Shown piece by piece: positions 29,212 to 37,405 of a stretch of DNA of 64,000 nt; positions within the stretch are counted from its first letter, which is position 1; every line of letters begins with the position of its first letter. This DNA is from Fidelibacterota bacterium (lineage in GTDB: Bacteria; Fidelibacterota; Marinisomatia; Marinisomatales; SCKK01): the NCBI GenBank assembly GCA_004124475.1, contig SCKK01000005.1, positions 31,915 to 95,914 on the forward strand. Direction: 5' to 3'. Position numbers and translations under genes: made by a program. The notes below the pieces were generated by a model that ran no database searches, was not told the origin of the DNA, and was given only the letters and a program-made list of their open reading frames with translations.

Positions 29212-31188
29212 CTATTTTAATACAATGAGCTTTTTTGTTTCCATGTATGACAAGATACCATTTTGTCTTACAATCAGTCGATAGAAATAAATACCTGCAG
29301 CTCTTTGGGAGGCATCCCAAACAATTTCGTAGCTACCCGATTCCTGTTTTGTATTAACTATCTGTTCAATTTCCTTACCCAATATATCATAAACCGTTAA
29401 TTGAACGTGAGCGGAAACTGGCAATTCATACAGGATGACAGTCTGTGGGTTAAAAGGATTGGGGAAGTTTTGATCCAAATGGAATTTTTCCGGCATACTG
29501 ATATTGTCTTCGATATCCGTCTCGCCAAACATCACTTCTGCAAAGAAAATACGATTTTTATAATCTTCAGGAACTACAGGTGGATCTACAGTTTCCGTTG
29601 AATAGTCAGGCATCATATATACAACAAAACATTTTTCATCCGTAGCTAAGGGTGCCAGATGGGCATCAATTTCATCAATTTCAAGAGCAATTGTATTGGT
29701 TACATTCATAGGATCACCCCAAGTAGTACCACCATCCTCAGACCGTCGTATCATTACATCATAATTAATGTTGGCTGGTGTCGTATCACTTAATTCCGTA
29801 TAAGCTAAATACATAATATTAGAGTTACCAACGCTAATGGCGGCTGAGGGAAAAATTCTCTGCCAATTACTGTTATCCCCGTGAGAAAACGAAAATGTCG
29901 TAGCTGTACTTGTAACAAAACTTATCTGCCAGCTCTCAGGGTCCGACGGGTCCATTGTGTAAAAATGGTAAAACCCTACAGATTCATCAACAGAAGGAAA
30001 TACAAAATCCCCCGCCTGAGGAACAACAGCGGCAAATAAATGTAGTCCGCCTGTAGGATCTACTTTCAGCTCAATATCATAAGCAATAAATGCAGATTCA
30101 AACCAAGTTGTATCATAAGGAGTTGCTGTTGTATCCACGAAATACTCAGGCATTAATCCACCGTCATAGAAATGAGCGTTTAACACTTCTAATGGAATGT
30201 AATAGTAATCTGTCATATTCATTCCAGTACCTCCTTCACCACTCCAGGTAGCGCCGTGGTCAATTGTCTTTCTTATCATGAAGGTGTGAGCGGCATCAGG
30301 TGTATCGTTGTTGAAATAGGAGGTAACAGCAGCATATCCTGTACCATCCTCGTTCACATCGACTACCGGCGAAGACGTGAAAGACCCACCGCCATCAGAT
30401 ACTTGGAAATCATCTTCATCAAAAAGTAGGTAAGCACCATTAAATGTGAAATATCCAGCAGCATGGAAGTCAGAATGGTAGAGCCACGTATGGCGGACTC
30501 CAGTCCATTGAGAATAGGCGACGTTTAAAACTGGGGTATCACCGTCATGGGAAAGGGCTGGAGATCCAGTCCAGTTAGCATAAGGATCACAAGGTAGAGG
30601 ATTACATCCGTTGTTAATATCAACAGGTGGTGAAAAAAATGACCCACCACCATAAGAAAATTCGTCCCAAGAGTACAGTGGTCTACTTGCAGGATCTGTA
30701 ATAGTGCCTGTAAATTCATTCCAGATCACGTATGGATATTCATTGCCACCAACAATACTGGGATAGCGCCCAGTCGTTTCACCGGGGGAATTGATATTCA
30801 GGTTGGAATAGGTTGCAAAATCAATCCCATCCGGAGAATAAGCTGATCCAATATATCCTGATGAGGCATTCTCTCCCTGCCATTGACGATAAGCCATAAC
30901 AAAACCGTATTCTGGCTTAAAGACCAATGGGTTTGTTGAAGAAACTATCATCCCATACCCATTCTTGGATGAATCTACCAGAACTGCATTTACATTGGTA
31001 TTATTGGGATAATGAATTGTAGAAGGTGTAGAAGATATCTCCCTGAAAAATTCTGAAGATTCCCTTTTTGATTCAAGATTATACTCTGCCGTTTGAGCAA
31101 AGGAATTCAATTTTACAGGCTTATTCTGTCCTGCATAAATGAAACTTATACAGACACAGAACAGGAAGAGGTTATTAATTAGTTTCAT
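29212..31188 (-). CDS. Secreted BNR/sialidase-like repeat protein with sorting domain
   Basis: A 658-residue exported protein. ATG 31188 is chosen because AAGG lies 9-12 bases upstream and a signal peptide follows (LINNLFLFCVCISFIYA); an in-frame start further upstream would add 14 unlikely residues. Asp-box-like motifs of BNR repeats are visible (KTIDHGATWSGEGG, RSEDGGTTWGDP), so a beta-propeller fold is likely. The catalytic FRIP and Arg triad of true sialidases are not evident. The C-terminal sorting domain is clear (FHLDQNFPNPFNPQTVILYE ... AAGIYFYRLIVRQNG). It is probably a surface or extracellular glycan-associated protein. Confidence 0.75.
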   Translation of the reverse strand: MKLINNLFLFCVCISFIYAGQNKPVKLNSFAQTAEYNLESKRESSEFFREISSTPSTIHYPNNTNVNAVLVDSSKNGYGMIVSSTNPLVFKPEYGFVMAYRQWQGENASSGYIGSAYSPDGIDFATYSNLNINSPGETTGRYPSIVGGNEYPYVIWNEFTGTITDPASRPLYSWDEFSYGGGSFFSPPVDINNGCNPLPCDPYANWTGSPALSHDGDTPVLNVAYSQWTGVRHTWLYHSDFHAAGYFTFNGAYLLFDEDDFQVSDGGGSFTSSPVVDVNEDGTGYAAVTSYFNNDTPDAAHTFMIRKTIDHGATWSGEGGTGMNMTDYYYIPLEVLNAHFYDGGLMPEYFVDTTATPYDTTWFESAFIAYDIELKVDPTGGLHLFAAVVPQAGDFVFPSVDESVGFYHFYTMDPSDPESWQISFVTSTATTFSFSHGDNSNWQRIFPSAAISVGNSNIMYLAYTELSDTTPANINYDVMIRRSEDGGTTWGDPMNVTNTIALEIDEIDAHLAPLATDEKCFVVYMMPDYSTETVDPPVVPEDYKNRIFFAEVMFGETDIEDNISMPEKFHLDQNFPNPFNPQTVILYELPVSAHVQLTVYDILGKEIEQIVNTKQESGSYEIVWDASQRAAGIYFYRLIVRQNGILSYMETKKLIVLK

Positions 31189-31279
31189 AGTTTTTACCTT
31201 CATTAAATATATTATGTATAAAATATCCATCTAATATGTCTGTTACACGACATTTTTCAAATTTTACACAAACTAAATA

Positions 31280-31876
31280 CTACTGTCTTTTTATTAAAAT
31301 ATTATCTATCAACCCGTATTTCTTAGCCTCATTTGCTGTCATAAAAAAGTTTCTGTCCGTATCTTTTTCAACTCTTTTAAGGGTCTGTCCTGTCTGTTTG
31401 GAAAGAATCATATTAATGCGGTCTTTTAGCGCAAGAATCTCCTTCGCTTGAATTTGAATATCACTGGCAGCGCCTTCTACACCTCCCCACGGTTGGTGTA
31501 TCATAATACGGGCATTCGGTAATGCAGATCGTTTTCCTTTTGTCCCGGCTGCAAGCAATATTGCTCCCATGCTGGAAGCTTGGCCCATACAGATGGTAGC
31601 AACTTCGGGTTTAATATAACAAATTGTATCATAGATACCCAAACCAGCTGTTACTGAGCCGCCTGGAGTGTTAATATAGAGGGAAATGTCTTTGTCCGGA
31701 CCATCCGCCTCCAAAAACAAAAGTTGGGCAATCACTATATTGGCAACATTATCGTCAATAGGCATACCCAAAAAAACAATTCTCTCTTTGAGTAAACGAG
31801 AATATATGTCATAAGCTCTCTCCGTTCTACCAGACTGCTCAACGACCATTGGGATAAGCTGTGATATAACATTCAT
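31280..31876 (-). CDS. clpP: ATP-dependent Clp protease proteolytic subunit
   Basis: A 198-residue serine peptidase that forms the two-ring chamber working with ClpX or ClpA. Catalytic Ser102 is in [13 protein letters not shown] and His127 in [11 protein letters not shown]; the handle region and DTDRNFFM segment are normal. AAGGAG precedes the start. It lies directly downstream of tig, the common tig-clpP order; clpX, often third, does not follow here. Sequence identity to the family is unmistakable. Confidence 0.97.
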   Translation of the reverse strand: MNVISQLIPMVVEQSGRTERAYDIYSRLLKERIVFLGMPIDDNVANIVIAQLLFLEADGPDKDISLYINTPGGSVTAGLGIYDTICYIKPEVATICMGQASSMGAILLAAGTKGKRSALPNARIMIHQPWGGVEGAASDIQIQAKEILALKDRINMILSKQTGQTLKRVEKDTDRNFFMTANEAKKYGLIDNILIKRQ

Positions 31877-31887
31877 ATTTCTACTCC

Positions 31888-33180
31888 TTACAGATTTAAA
31901 CTCATATTTCGCTGTTTCCTTAAATCCTTAGTATAGACTTTTACCTCATTCACTTTTGCCAGCGATTCAAGTAAATTAAACAGTTTTTCATCTAAAATAT
32001 CGTCTCTGAGTCTTGCCCTATTGCTCGGTTTTTTGTAATAACGGCGTGCCTCTTTAGCTTCTTTACCCGCTTTTTCCAAAATACCTTCCACTTTTTCGGA
32101 AACTTCTTCATCGCTGACCGAGAGATTCTCCTCTTTAATGATTACCCTGCGAATAAGATACCACTTAATACTTCTAATAGTAGAAGATTTTAACTCCTCT
32201 CGTAATTTCTCTTCATCCAATTTTTCACCATTTTGATTCTTTTTATCCTCAATGATACCGTCTATGTAAGTATCAATCATAGACGGAGGTACTTCTAAGT
32301 TAGTGTTTTGTAAAAAATAATCTATTATGGTTTCATGTAAAAGAACATTTGCCTTCCTATCTAACCTAGATTGGATCACGCTTAGAATATTTTGACGGAA
32401 TTCCTCAACATTAGATGCATTTTTGTCTAAATTTTTAATGAACTTTTCGTCAATTTCCGGCAAAACCTCTTCGTGAACATTTTTTACGGTCAACTCGAAA
32501 CCAACTTTATTCTGTTCATTCTGTCTCTGTATATTGATAAAAGTCCTATCACCAGATTTTAAACCGGTCAATCTATTTAAATTTTCACCTCCAAAAATAC
32601 CTTCCCCAACTTTGATATATCTATCTTCCACTTTTCTGCCAATGATGGGAACACCGGAATTATCCATTTCCTGCATGTCTACCAATAATAAGTGTCCCTC
32701 CTTAGAGCCTGACTCAACCGTTCTCAATTCAGCAAGTTGTTGGCGAATATCATTGATATAATTATCAACATCTTCTTCATCCGGAATATAACTGTTCTTT
32801 TTCACTTTAAGCTTTCTTCGATAGTTAGGCAGCTTAAAATATGGTTCTACTTCAAAGGTAGCTTTAAATTTTAAAGGATTACCTTCTTGAAATTCCATGT
32901 TATTGATTTCAGCCCTATTAATAGGAGTAATCCCCTCTTCACGAAGTGCCTTTTGATAATATTCCTCTAAAGCTGTCTCAGCACATTCTGTTTCCAAATC
33001 AGCTCTAAAGGTTTGCAATATCATTCTCTTAGGAACTTTTCCTTTGCGAAACCCTGGGATGGAAAGATTCCTACTAAATCGAGTAACCGTTTGAGCAAAT
33101 ATTGTTTCAAGTTCCTCCCATGGAACCTCAACAATGATTTCCCGGGTGAAGGAGTTAATTTCTTTTAAAACTACATTCAT
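31888..33180 (-). CDS. tig: Trigger factor (ribosome-associated chaperone/prolyl isomerase)
   Basis: A 430-residue protein with the ribosome-binding N-terminal domain ([16 protein letters not shown], the trigger-factor signature), a central FKBP-type region (residues about 150-245, e.g. [11 protein letters not shown] and [11 protein letters not shown]), and a helical C-terminal domain. The PPIase domain is divergent. It assists folding of nascent chains at the ribosome exit. It is encoded 11 bp upstream of clpP, in operon. Confidence 0.95.
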   Translation of the reverse strand: MNVVLKEINSFTREIIVEVPWEELETIFAQTVTRFSRNLSIPGFRKGKVPKRMILQTFRADLETECAETALEEYYQKALREEGITPINRAEINNMEFQEGNPLKFKATFEVEPYFKLPNYRRKLKVKKNSYIPDEEDVDNYINDIRQQLAELRTVESGSKEGHLLLVDMQEMDNSGVPIIGRKVEDRYIKVGEGIFGGENLNRLTGLKSGDRTFINIQRQNEQNKVGFELTVKNVHEEVLPEIDEKFIKNLDKNASNVEEFRQNILSVIQSRLDRKANVLLHETIIDYFLQNTNLEVPPSMIDTYIDGIIEDKKNQNGEKLDEEKLREELKSSTIRSIKWYLIRRVIIKEENLSVSDEEVSEKVEGILEKAGKEAKEARRYYKKPSNRARLRDDILDEKLFNLLESLAKVNEVKVYTKDLRKQRNMSLNL

Positions 33181-33307
33181 TTCAATTTAATTGGTTATTT
33201 GGTCAGGAAATTTACATATTTCACAAAGAATGACCAAAGATTAAGGTGTGAAATTTATTAAGATAATGTATATAATTCACTCTCAAATAGTGTGATCGAG
33301 TAATAAC

Positions 33308-33554
33308 TCAGTGGTGGGTGGAAAAGAAAATTCAAAAAACCCAAGAGCCAAGAACCAAATATTCTGGGTAATCAGTAAGTTCCCTGCCTGCGTGACGCAG
33401 TCAGGCAGGTGTTCTTTGGTTCTTGTCCAAAGGATCCCGTGGAGAGTTTGCCTACCTGTCGGTAGACAGGGGGCTTGCCTGCCCCGTAGGGAGGAATCCC
33501 GACGCGTCGGGATACGGGGGTTCTTCAATTATGCCCCCGTGACTGAGGCATTAC
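33308..33554. repeat. Long interspersed repeat, copy A (about 247 bp, nested palindromes)
   Basis: About 85-90 percent identical over its length to 60657-60923. It starts near TCAGTGGTGGGTGGAAA and ends near GTGACTGAGGCATTAC. Inside are several hairpins: CCTGCCTGCGTGACGCAGTC then AGGCAGG, CTACCTGTCGGTAGACAGGG, and the nested CCCCGTA...TCCCGACGCGTCGGGA...TACGGGGG. Copy B has an extra palindromic insert. It lies between tig and a membrane-protein gene and encodes no plausible protein. The rest of the gap 33181-33617 shows nothing notable. Confidence 0.85.
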
Positions 33555-33617
33555 GTGATCGAACAAATGAAATCTGAAATACCCCAAAACAACATTATCC
33601 ACCATAAAAGAGGTTTA

Positions 33618-34250
33618 TTATGAAAAGTCCTTTAACACCAACCCACCTCGATATAAATACCATATGGCTACTGTAATAATTACATGATAAATATCATTGT
33701 GATTAAAATGAGTATGTAAACTAAACCCACTTTTCCAAACAACCGCACCAAAAAACATAATCATCAATCCTATTATCATATTTCCTGCTCCTGATTGCCC
33801 AAGAAAAAAATAAGTATAAATAATCAGGATAAAGATCAAAACCATTGCGGGAAGATAGAATTTACCGACATTCGAAAAATTGGGATTATTCCAAATGATA
33901 ATCACATAAAATAGGGTAGCAAATATTGGAATCCATCGAATAACTAAATATGTCTTTAACGGGGTCGTTAAAACCAGAGCTGCAAGCAGGAAAAAGAAAG
34001 AGCTAATACCGATAGAAATAACCGTACCCCTCCATAGGAAATTCCTTAAGACTTCAGAAAAATGAGGCCCAAAACCGTGAAATACTCCTCCTAAAATTGC
34101 GGAAAGCGCCAAAAAATAAAAGGTGTAACTCAGATTGGAGTGAAATATTTGAAATGAACGCCAATAAAAATCAGATATTTTTAATCCAAAATAAAGAGCA
34201 ACCAATCCCAATATCATATCAGTGATAAGTGTCATGGGTTCGTATATCAT
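33618..34250 (-). CDS. Multi-pass membrane protein (DUF6962-like)
   Basis: A 210-residue integral membrane protein with about seven hydrophobic helices. ATG 34250 is preferred because GGGAG lies 8 bases upstream. Conserved-looking polar residues sit in helices: LGGVFHGFGPHF near residue 60 and HTHFNHNDIYHVIITVAIWY near the end. This pattern of His/Asp inside seven helices resembles the CREST (ceramidase/hemolysin-III-like) hydrolase superfamily, although I cannot prove membership. Palindrome-rich noncoding DNA precedes the gene. Role unknown. Confidence 0.55.
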   Translation of the reverse strand: MIYEPMTLITDMILGLVALYFGLKISDFYWRSFQIFHSNLSYTFYFLALSAILGGVFHGFGPHFSEVLRNFLWRGTVISIGISSFFFLLAALVLTTPLKTYLVIRWIPIFATLFYVIIIWNNPNFSNVGKFYLPAMVLIFILIIYTYFFLGQSGAGNMIIGLMIMFFGAVVWKSGFSLHTHFNHNDIYHVIITVAIWYLYRGGLVLKDFS

Positions 34251-34262
34251 TTTCACTCCCAT

Positions 34263-34639
34263 TGGGACTATTCAGCCTTGTTTAACTGTATCACCTGCCC
34301 CGGTTAAATCGGGGTCAGGAGGGACTGTCTGCCCCGCCTGACCAATCTCGGTGGGAAGGCGACAGGCATGGAATTTCTCCTCTATAGGAGACCCCCTTTT
34401 GGGGCATAGGTCACAGACTCTCCAACGGAATCCTTTATGACCTTGGGAGAGTCCCGAAGTTTCGGGACAATATTGCTCGAGGATCATTTTCACGCAGTTA
34501 ACACAGTCCTGATGCATTGAGACGCAAAGATCGCAAAGCTTTTCTTATTCTCTGCGGACTCTGCGTGAACTTCTTTTTCAATCAATCCATCTTAATGAAA
34601 TCCATCTGTCGTACGGAACGATAGACAGGTGACGACGGA
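34263..34639. repeat. Mosaic of short palindromes, noncoding
   Basis: The stretch contains ACCCCGGTTAAATCGGGGT, the pair CCCCGCCTGACC / GGTGGGAAGGCGACAGGC, AGGAGACCCCCTTTTGGGG, GTCCCGAAGTTTCGGGAC at 34451-34468 and a segment rich in CGCAAAGATCGCAAAGC and CTCTGCGGACTCTGCGTGA, a type of degenerate repeat common near gene ends in related genomes. Frames through it are not protein-like. It is best read as an accumulation of several palindrome families. Confidence 0.65.
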
Positions 34640-34861
34640 TCAATTTGCCCAATTATGTTTTTTCACTACAGTTTTCTTCTCACCACAATAGATGCACTCA
34701 TTTCCCAACTGAACATGAAAACCACAAGTCTGACAGATCCATTCTGCTAAATCATCTTCGTTCTCAGTGGAAGAAGTATTGGTTGAATGTTTTAGTACGG
34801 CAACAAATATCAGTCCCAACGAAATCAGAATCAAGGAAGTAATGATCCAAAGAAAAATCAT
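34640..34861 (-). CDS. Small membrane-anchored zinc-ribbon protein
   Basis: A 73-residue protein. One N-terminal transmembrane helix (IFLWIITSLILISLGLIFVA) is followed by an acidic linker and a C-terminal zinc ribbon/rubredoxin-like knuckle pair, WICQTCGFHVQLGNECIYCG, giving two CxxCG motifs. The N-in topology would place the ribbon in the cytoplasm; the reverse is also possible. It may bind zinc or iron. It has no recognised family and lies next to a dead TonB receptor fragment. Confidence 0.6.
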   Translation of the reverse strand: MIFLWIITSLILISLGLIFVAVLKHSTNTSSTENEDDLAEWICQTCGFHVQLGNECIYCGEKKTVVKKHNWAN

Positions 34862-34863
34862 AA

Positions 34864-35200
34864 TCAAAACTCTAAAGTAAATCCTCCAATTGGAAAGACC
34901 TTAAACTGAGTGATATCTTCTTTAGTCCCGTCAGAATTTCTTTGAATGTCCCATATATTATCTCGATTGAATACATTCTGTAGATCAAAATACGAAATAA
35001 GCGTCATTTTGCCAATCCTAGTGTGCCACAAAATCATTATATCAAAACGGTGGTAAGGAGCAAGCCTTTTGGTATTAAAATCAGCGCCTTCATTATTATA
35101 CCATCGCTAGACAGTGTGGTTGTATACCTTGGGAGTGTAGGGTTTTCCTCCCAAATAGCGATACCGGAAAGACAATTCTGTACGAGAGACTCTGTTGGAT
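34864..35200 (-). pseudogene. C-terminal remnant of a TonB-dependent receptor
   Basis: Read in one minus-strand frame the DNA spells the last strands of a receptor: SFRYRYLGGKPYTPKVYN, then an in-frame TAG, then LAPYHRFDIMILWHTRIG, YFDLQNVFNRDNIW and a terminal PIGGFTLEF stop. The C-terminal Phe is typical of outer-membrane barrels. The N-terminal 900 or so residues are missing, and the sequence upstream of 35200 degenerates. This is a dead fragment, unrelated by context to the neighbouring genes. Confidence 0.8.
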
Positions 35201-35353
35201 CTTAATTTCCGTAAACATTTCAGAAATATGTTTAATCTAACGAAAAATTGAAAATGGATAAAAGCAGGAATTCCGCGATTATTTGCGTTCACCCAGTGGA
35301 ATATGAACTTCGTTTTTCTGTGAGAAATACATCCTGCTTATCATTCTACAGGG

Positions 35354-36382
35354 TTAATCTGTGGCTGAATTCTGATTCCGGATAATTGGAATCTTTTGTC
35401 CACAAGAACAATTTGAATCGTTCAAATTCATTTTTGTTATAGTATGCCATCTTCTTTCTATTAATTTTTCATTACATTGAGGACAAGATGTTGTCTGCCC
35501 ATCCGAATCAAATACGTTACCGAGATAGACATATTTGATTCCCATTTTCATGGATAGCTTACGAGCATTTATAAGCGTTGATTTTGGAGTATGAGGCGTA
35601 TCCATCATTTTAAAATCTGGATGAAAGGCAGTAAAATGGAGGGGAACTTCATTTCCCACATTTTCCAGAATCCATTCGATCATTTTTTTAATCTCACCCA
35701 TGTCGTCATTTTTCCCTGGGATAAGGAGATTTGTAATCTCTACCCAAACATCTGTTTCATTGCATAACCAGTTGATGGTATCCAGCACATCCTTAAGGTG
35801 GGAAAAAGTCAGCTTGTGATAAAACACTTCCGTGAAAGCTTTCAGGTCAATATTGACAGCATCAATCAGAGGATAAATCTCCTCCCTCGCCTCGGGTGTA
35901 ATATATCCTGCAGTGACCATCACATTTTTAATCACTTTTTCTCTCGCTATATTGGCAATATCCATAACCCATTCACCCCAGATTGTCGGATCATTGTAAG
36001 TATAGGCAATACTGGAACAGTTATTTTTTAATGCAATTTCAACGACATCTTCAGAAGTAGATTCTTGAGAACTAACTGCATCTAATTTCGCTTTGGATAT
36101 ATTCCAATTTTGGCAGAAACGACAACCCAGGTTACAACCTGCAGTTCCAAAACTTAATACCCGAGTACCGGGTAAAAAGTGATTGAGAGGTTTCTTTTCG
36201 ATGGGATCAATGGCAAATCCGGTAGAGGTACCATATCCCATCTGGTATAATTTTCCACCTTCATTCTGACGGATAAAACAAAAACCATTTTGTCCCTCTC
36301 CAATCCTGCAAAACCGGGGACATAAGGTACAAAGCACTTTATTATTCTCGAGCGGGTTCCACCATTTTGCTAACATTTTCAT
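35354..36382 (-). CDS. amrS: AmmeMemoRadiSam-system radical SAM protein
   Basis: A 342-residue radical SAM enzyme. The 4Fe-4S motif CxxxCxxC is at Cys83, Cys87 and Cys90 (AGCNLGCRFCQNW). The N-terminal Cys-rich segment (LCTLCPRFCRIGEGQNGFC) and the fold resemble pyruvate-formate-lyase-activating-like proteins of the AmrS family (YjjW/PflA-related). A C-terminal extension has further CPQC and CSCG pairs that look like a zinc ribbon. Usual AMMECR1 and Memo partners are absent beside it; a VKOR-like and a conserved small protein precede it. The reaction is unknown for the family. Confidence 0.9.
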   Translation of the reverse strand: MKMLAKWWNPLENNKVLCTLCPRFCRIGEGQNGFCFIRQNEGGKLYQMGYGTSTGFAIDPIEKKPLNHFLPGTRVLSFGTAGCNLGCRFCQNWNISKAKLDAVSSQESTSEDVVEIALKNNCSSIAYTYNDPTIWGEWVMDIANIAREKVIKNVMVTAGYITPEAREEIYPLIDAVNIDLKAFTEVFYHKLTFSHLKDVLDTINWLCNETDVWVEITNLLIPGKNDDMGEIKKMIEWILENVGNEVPLHFTAFHPDFKMMDTPHTPKSTLINARKLSMKMGIKYVYLGNVFDSDGQTTSCPQCNEKLIERRWHTITKMNLNDSNCSCGQKIPIIRNQNSATD

Positions 36383-36407
36383 TATTTTAATTTACACAAT
36401 GCAGATC

Positions 36408-36830
36408 TTATTTCCCGATAACCGTTATCACCATGAAAAAGGTGGAAATATTTACAACATGAATAGCAAGACATACTTTACATACGGTTTTAAGTTTATA
36501 CAGACCCCATAATAGATAAAGACTGGATAAAAATGCAATTGTAGCAGGTATAATCAGGAATGCTATAGGAAAAATACCTCTTTGAATTAATATAACCGCC
36601 AGAACAACTACAGGATAATAATAACTACCCCATAGAGCATTAGGTTGTCCGAATGTTTTTCCATAAAAAGTGTCGGTAATCAATATACAAGAATTCTCTG
36701 ACATTCTACATATCGACGGCATCCACCAGATATCCGGGTGTAGGTTACCCCGTAAAACCTGTAGAAAATAAAAGGAAAAAGCCCATCCGGCGAATGCCAG
36801 AAAGGCTAAAAGAATTAAAACTATTTCCAT
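36408..36830 (-). CDS. VKOR-family thiol-disulfide membrane protein
   Basis: A 140-residue four-helix membrane protein. The loop pair Cys41/Cys48 (SICRMSENSC), the GQPNALWGSYYYP segment and the active-site CxxC Cys117/Cys120 (TVCKVCLAIHVVN) match bacterial vitamin K epoxide reductase homologues, which reoxidise periplasmic thiol oxidases using quinone. There is no fused thioredoxin domain. The start lies 4 bp after the preceding gene. The family assignment is confident; the partner thioredoxin is not identified. Confidence 0.85.
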   Translation of the reverse strand: MEIVLILLAFLAFAGWAFSFYFLQVLRGNLHPDIWWMPSICRMSENSCILITDTFYGKTFGQPNALWGSYYYPVVVLAVILIQRGIFPIAFLIIPATIAFLSSLYLLWGLYKLKTVCKVCLAIHVVNISTFFMVITVIGK

Positions 36831-36834
36831 TGAA

Positions 36835-37263
36835 TCATTGTCTCAGTCGATATGCAACTCCTTCAATACACTGTTTGAACTTTTCTACTTGGGACATTGT
36901 GTTAAACAGTTCAGACATATCTTCAAACGTGTCAACTGGATAATTCTCTTCATCGTAATCTCTAAGAAAGTTTGATTCGAGCTTTATCAGAAAATCCCGA
37001 ATAATTACTTTCGGTACCTCCCTCTGCCTCAGGTTATTGATTAAAAATTTGATGTACCCCCTTGAAGTCATAAGAAACAATGTTAACATACCAAAGTCCG
37101 ATTTGGATTTAAAACTAATGGTACCATATTCACTTCCTCTTCCCCAAGAGACTTCATCCGCATTTTTCTCGGCAAAACTACAAAGTTCTGCACCAATTTT
37201 GGTAATTTCTCTGGACGTTTTAGCCCTCATGTCTTTAAGAAATGTCTCTTTACTCCATCTCAC
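36835..37263 (-). CDS. Conserved hypothetical protein
   Basis: A 142-residue soluble protein starting at GTG 37263. It has a helical N-terminus (SKETFLKDMRAKTSREITKI), a beta region (GRGSEYGTISFKSKSDFGML) and a helical C-terminus. The composition is ordinary and the frame is intact with no overlap, so it is probably a real gene. I recognise no family. It lies immediately upstream of the VKOR-like gene, 4 bp apart, so the two are probably co-transcribed. Confidence 0.5.
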   Translation of the reverse strand: MRWSKETFLKDMRAKTSREITKIGAELCSFAEKNADEVSWGRGSEYGTISFKSKSDFGMLTLFLMTSRGYIKFLINNLRQREVPKVIIRDFLIKLESNFLRDYDEENYPVDTFEDMSELFNTMSQVEKFKQCIEGVAYRLRQ

Positions 37264-37405
37264 TGATATATTACCCCCCGCGTTTCTAATATAATTGTAT
37301 ATTTTGATTTATTTGGGAAAAATCGATAGGCTAATTTACCAATAAGTAAGTATAAATAAATTTACTTTTTCATTTTAAAGATAAAATTATTCCGATATGG
37401 TTTTT

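Noticed and set aside
33283..33577. Protein-coding frames inside the long repeat copies
   Set aside because: Frames on both strands are created by palindromes, lack ribosome sites and are not conserved between the two copies.
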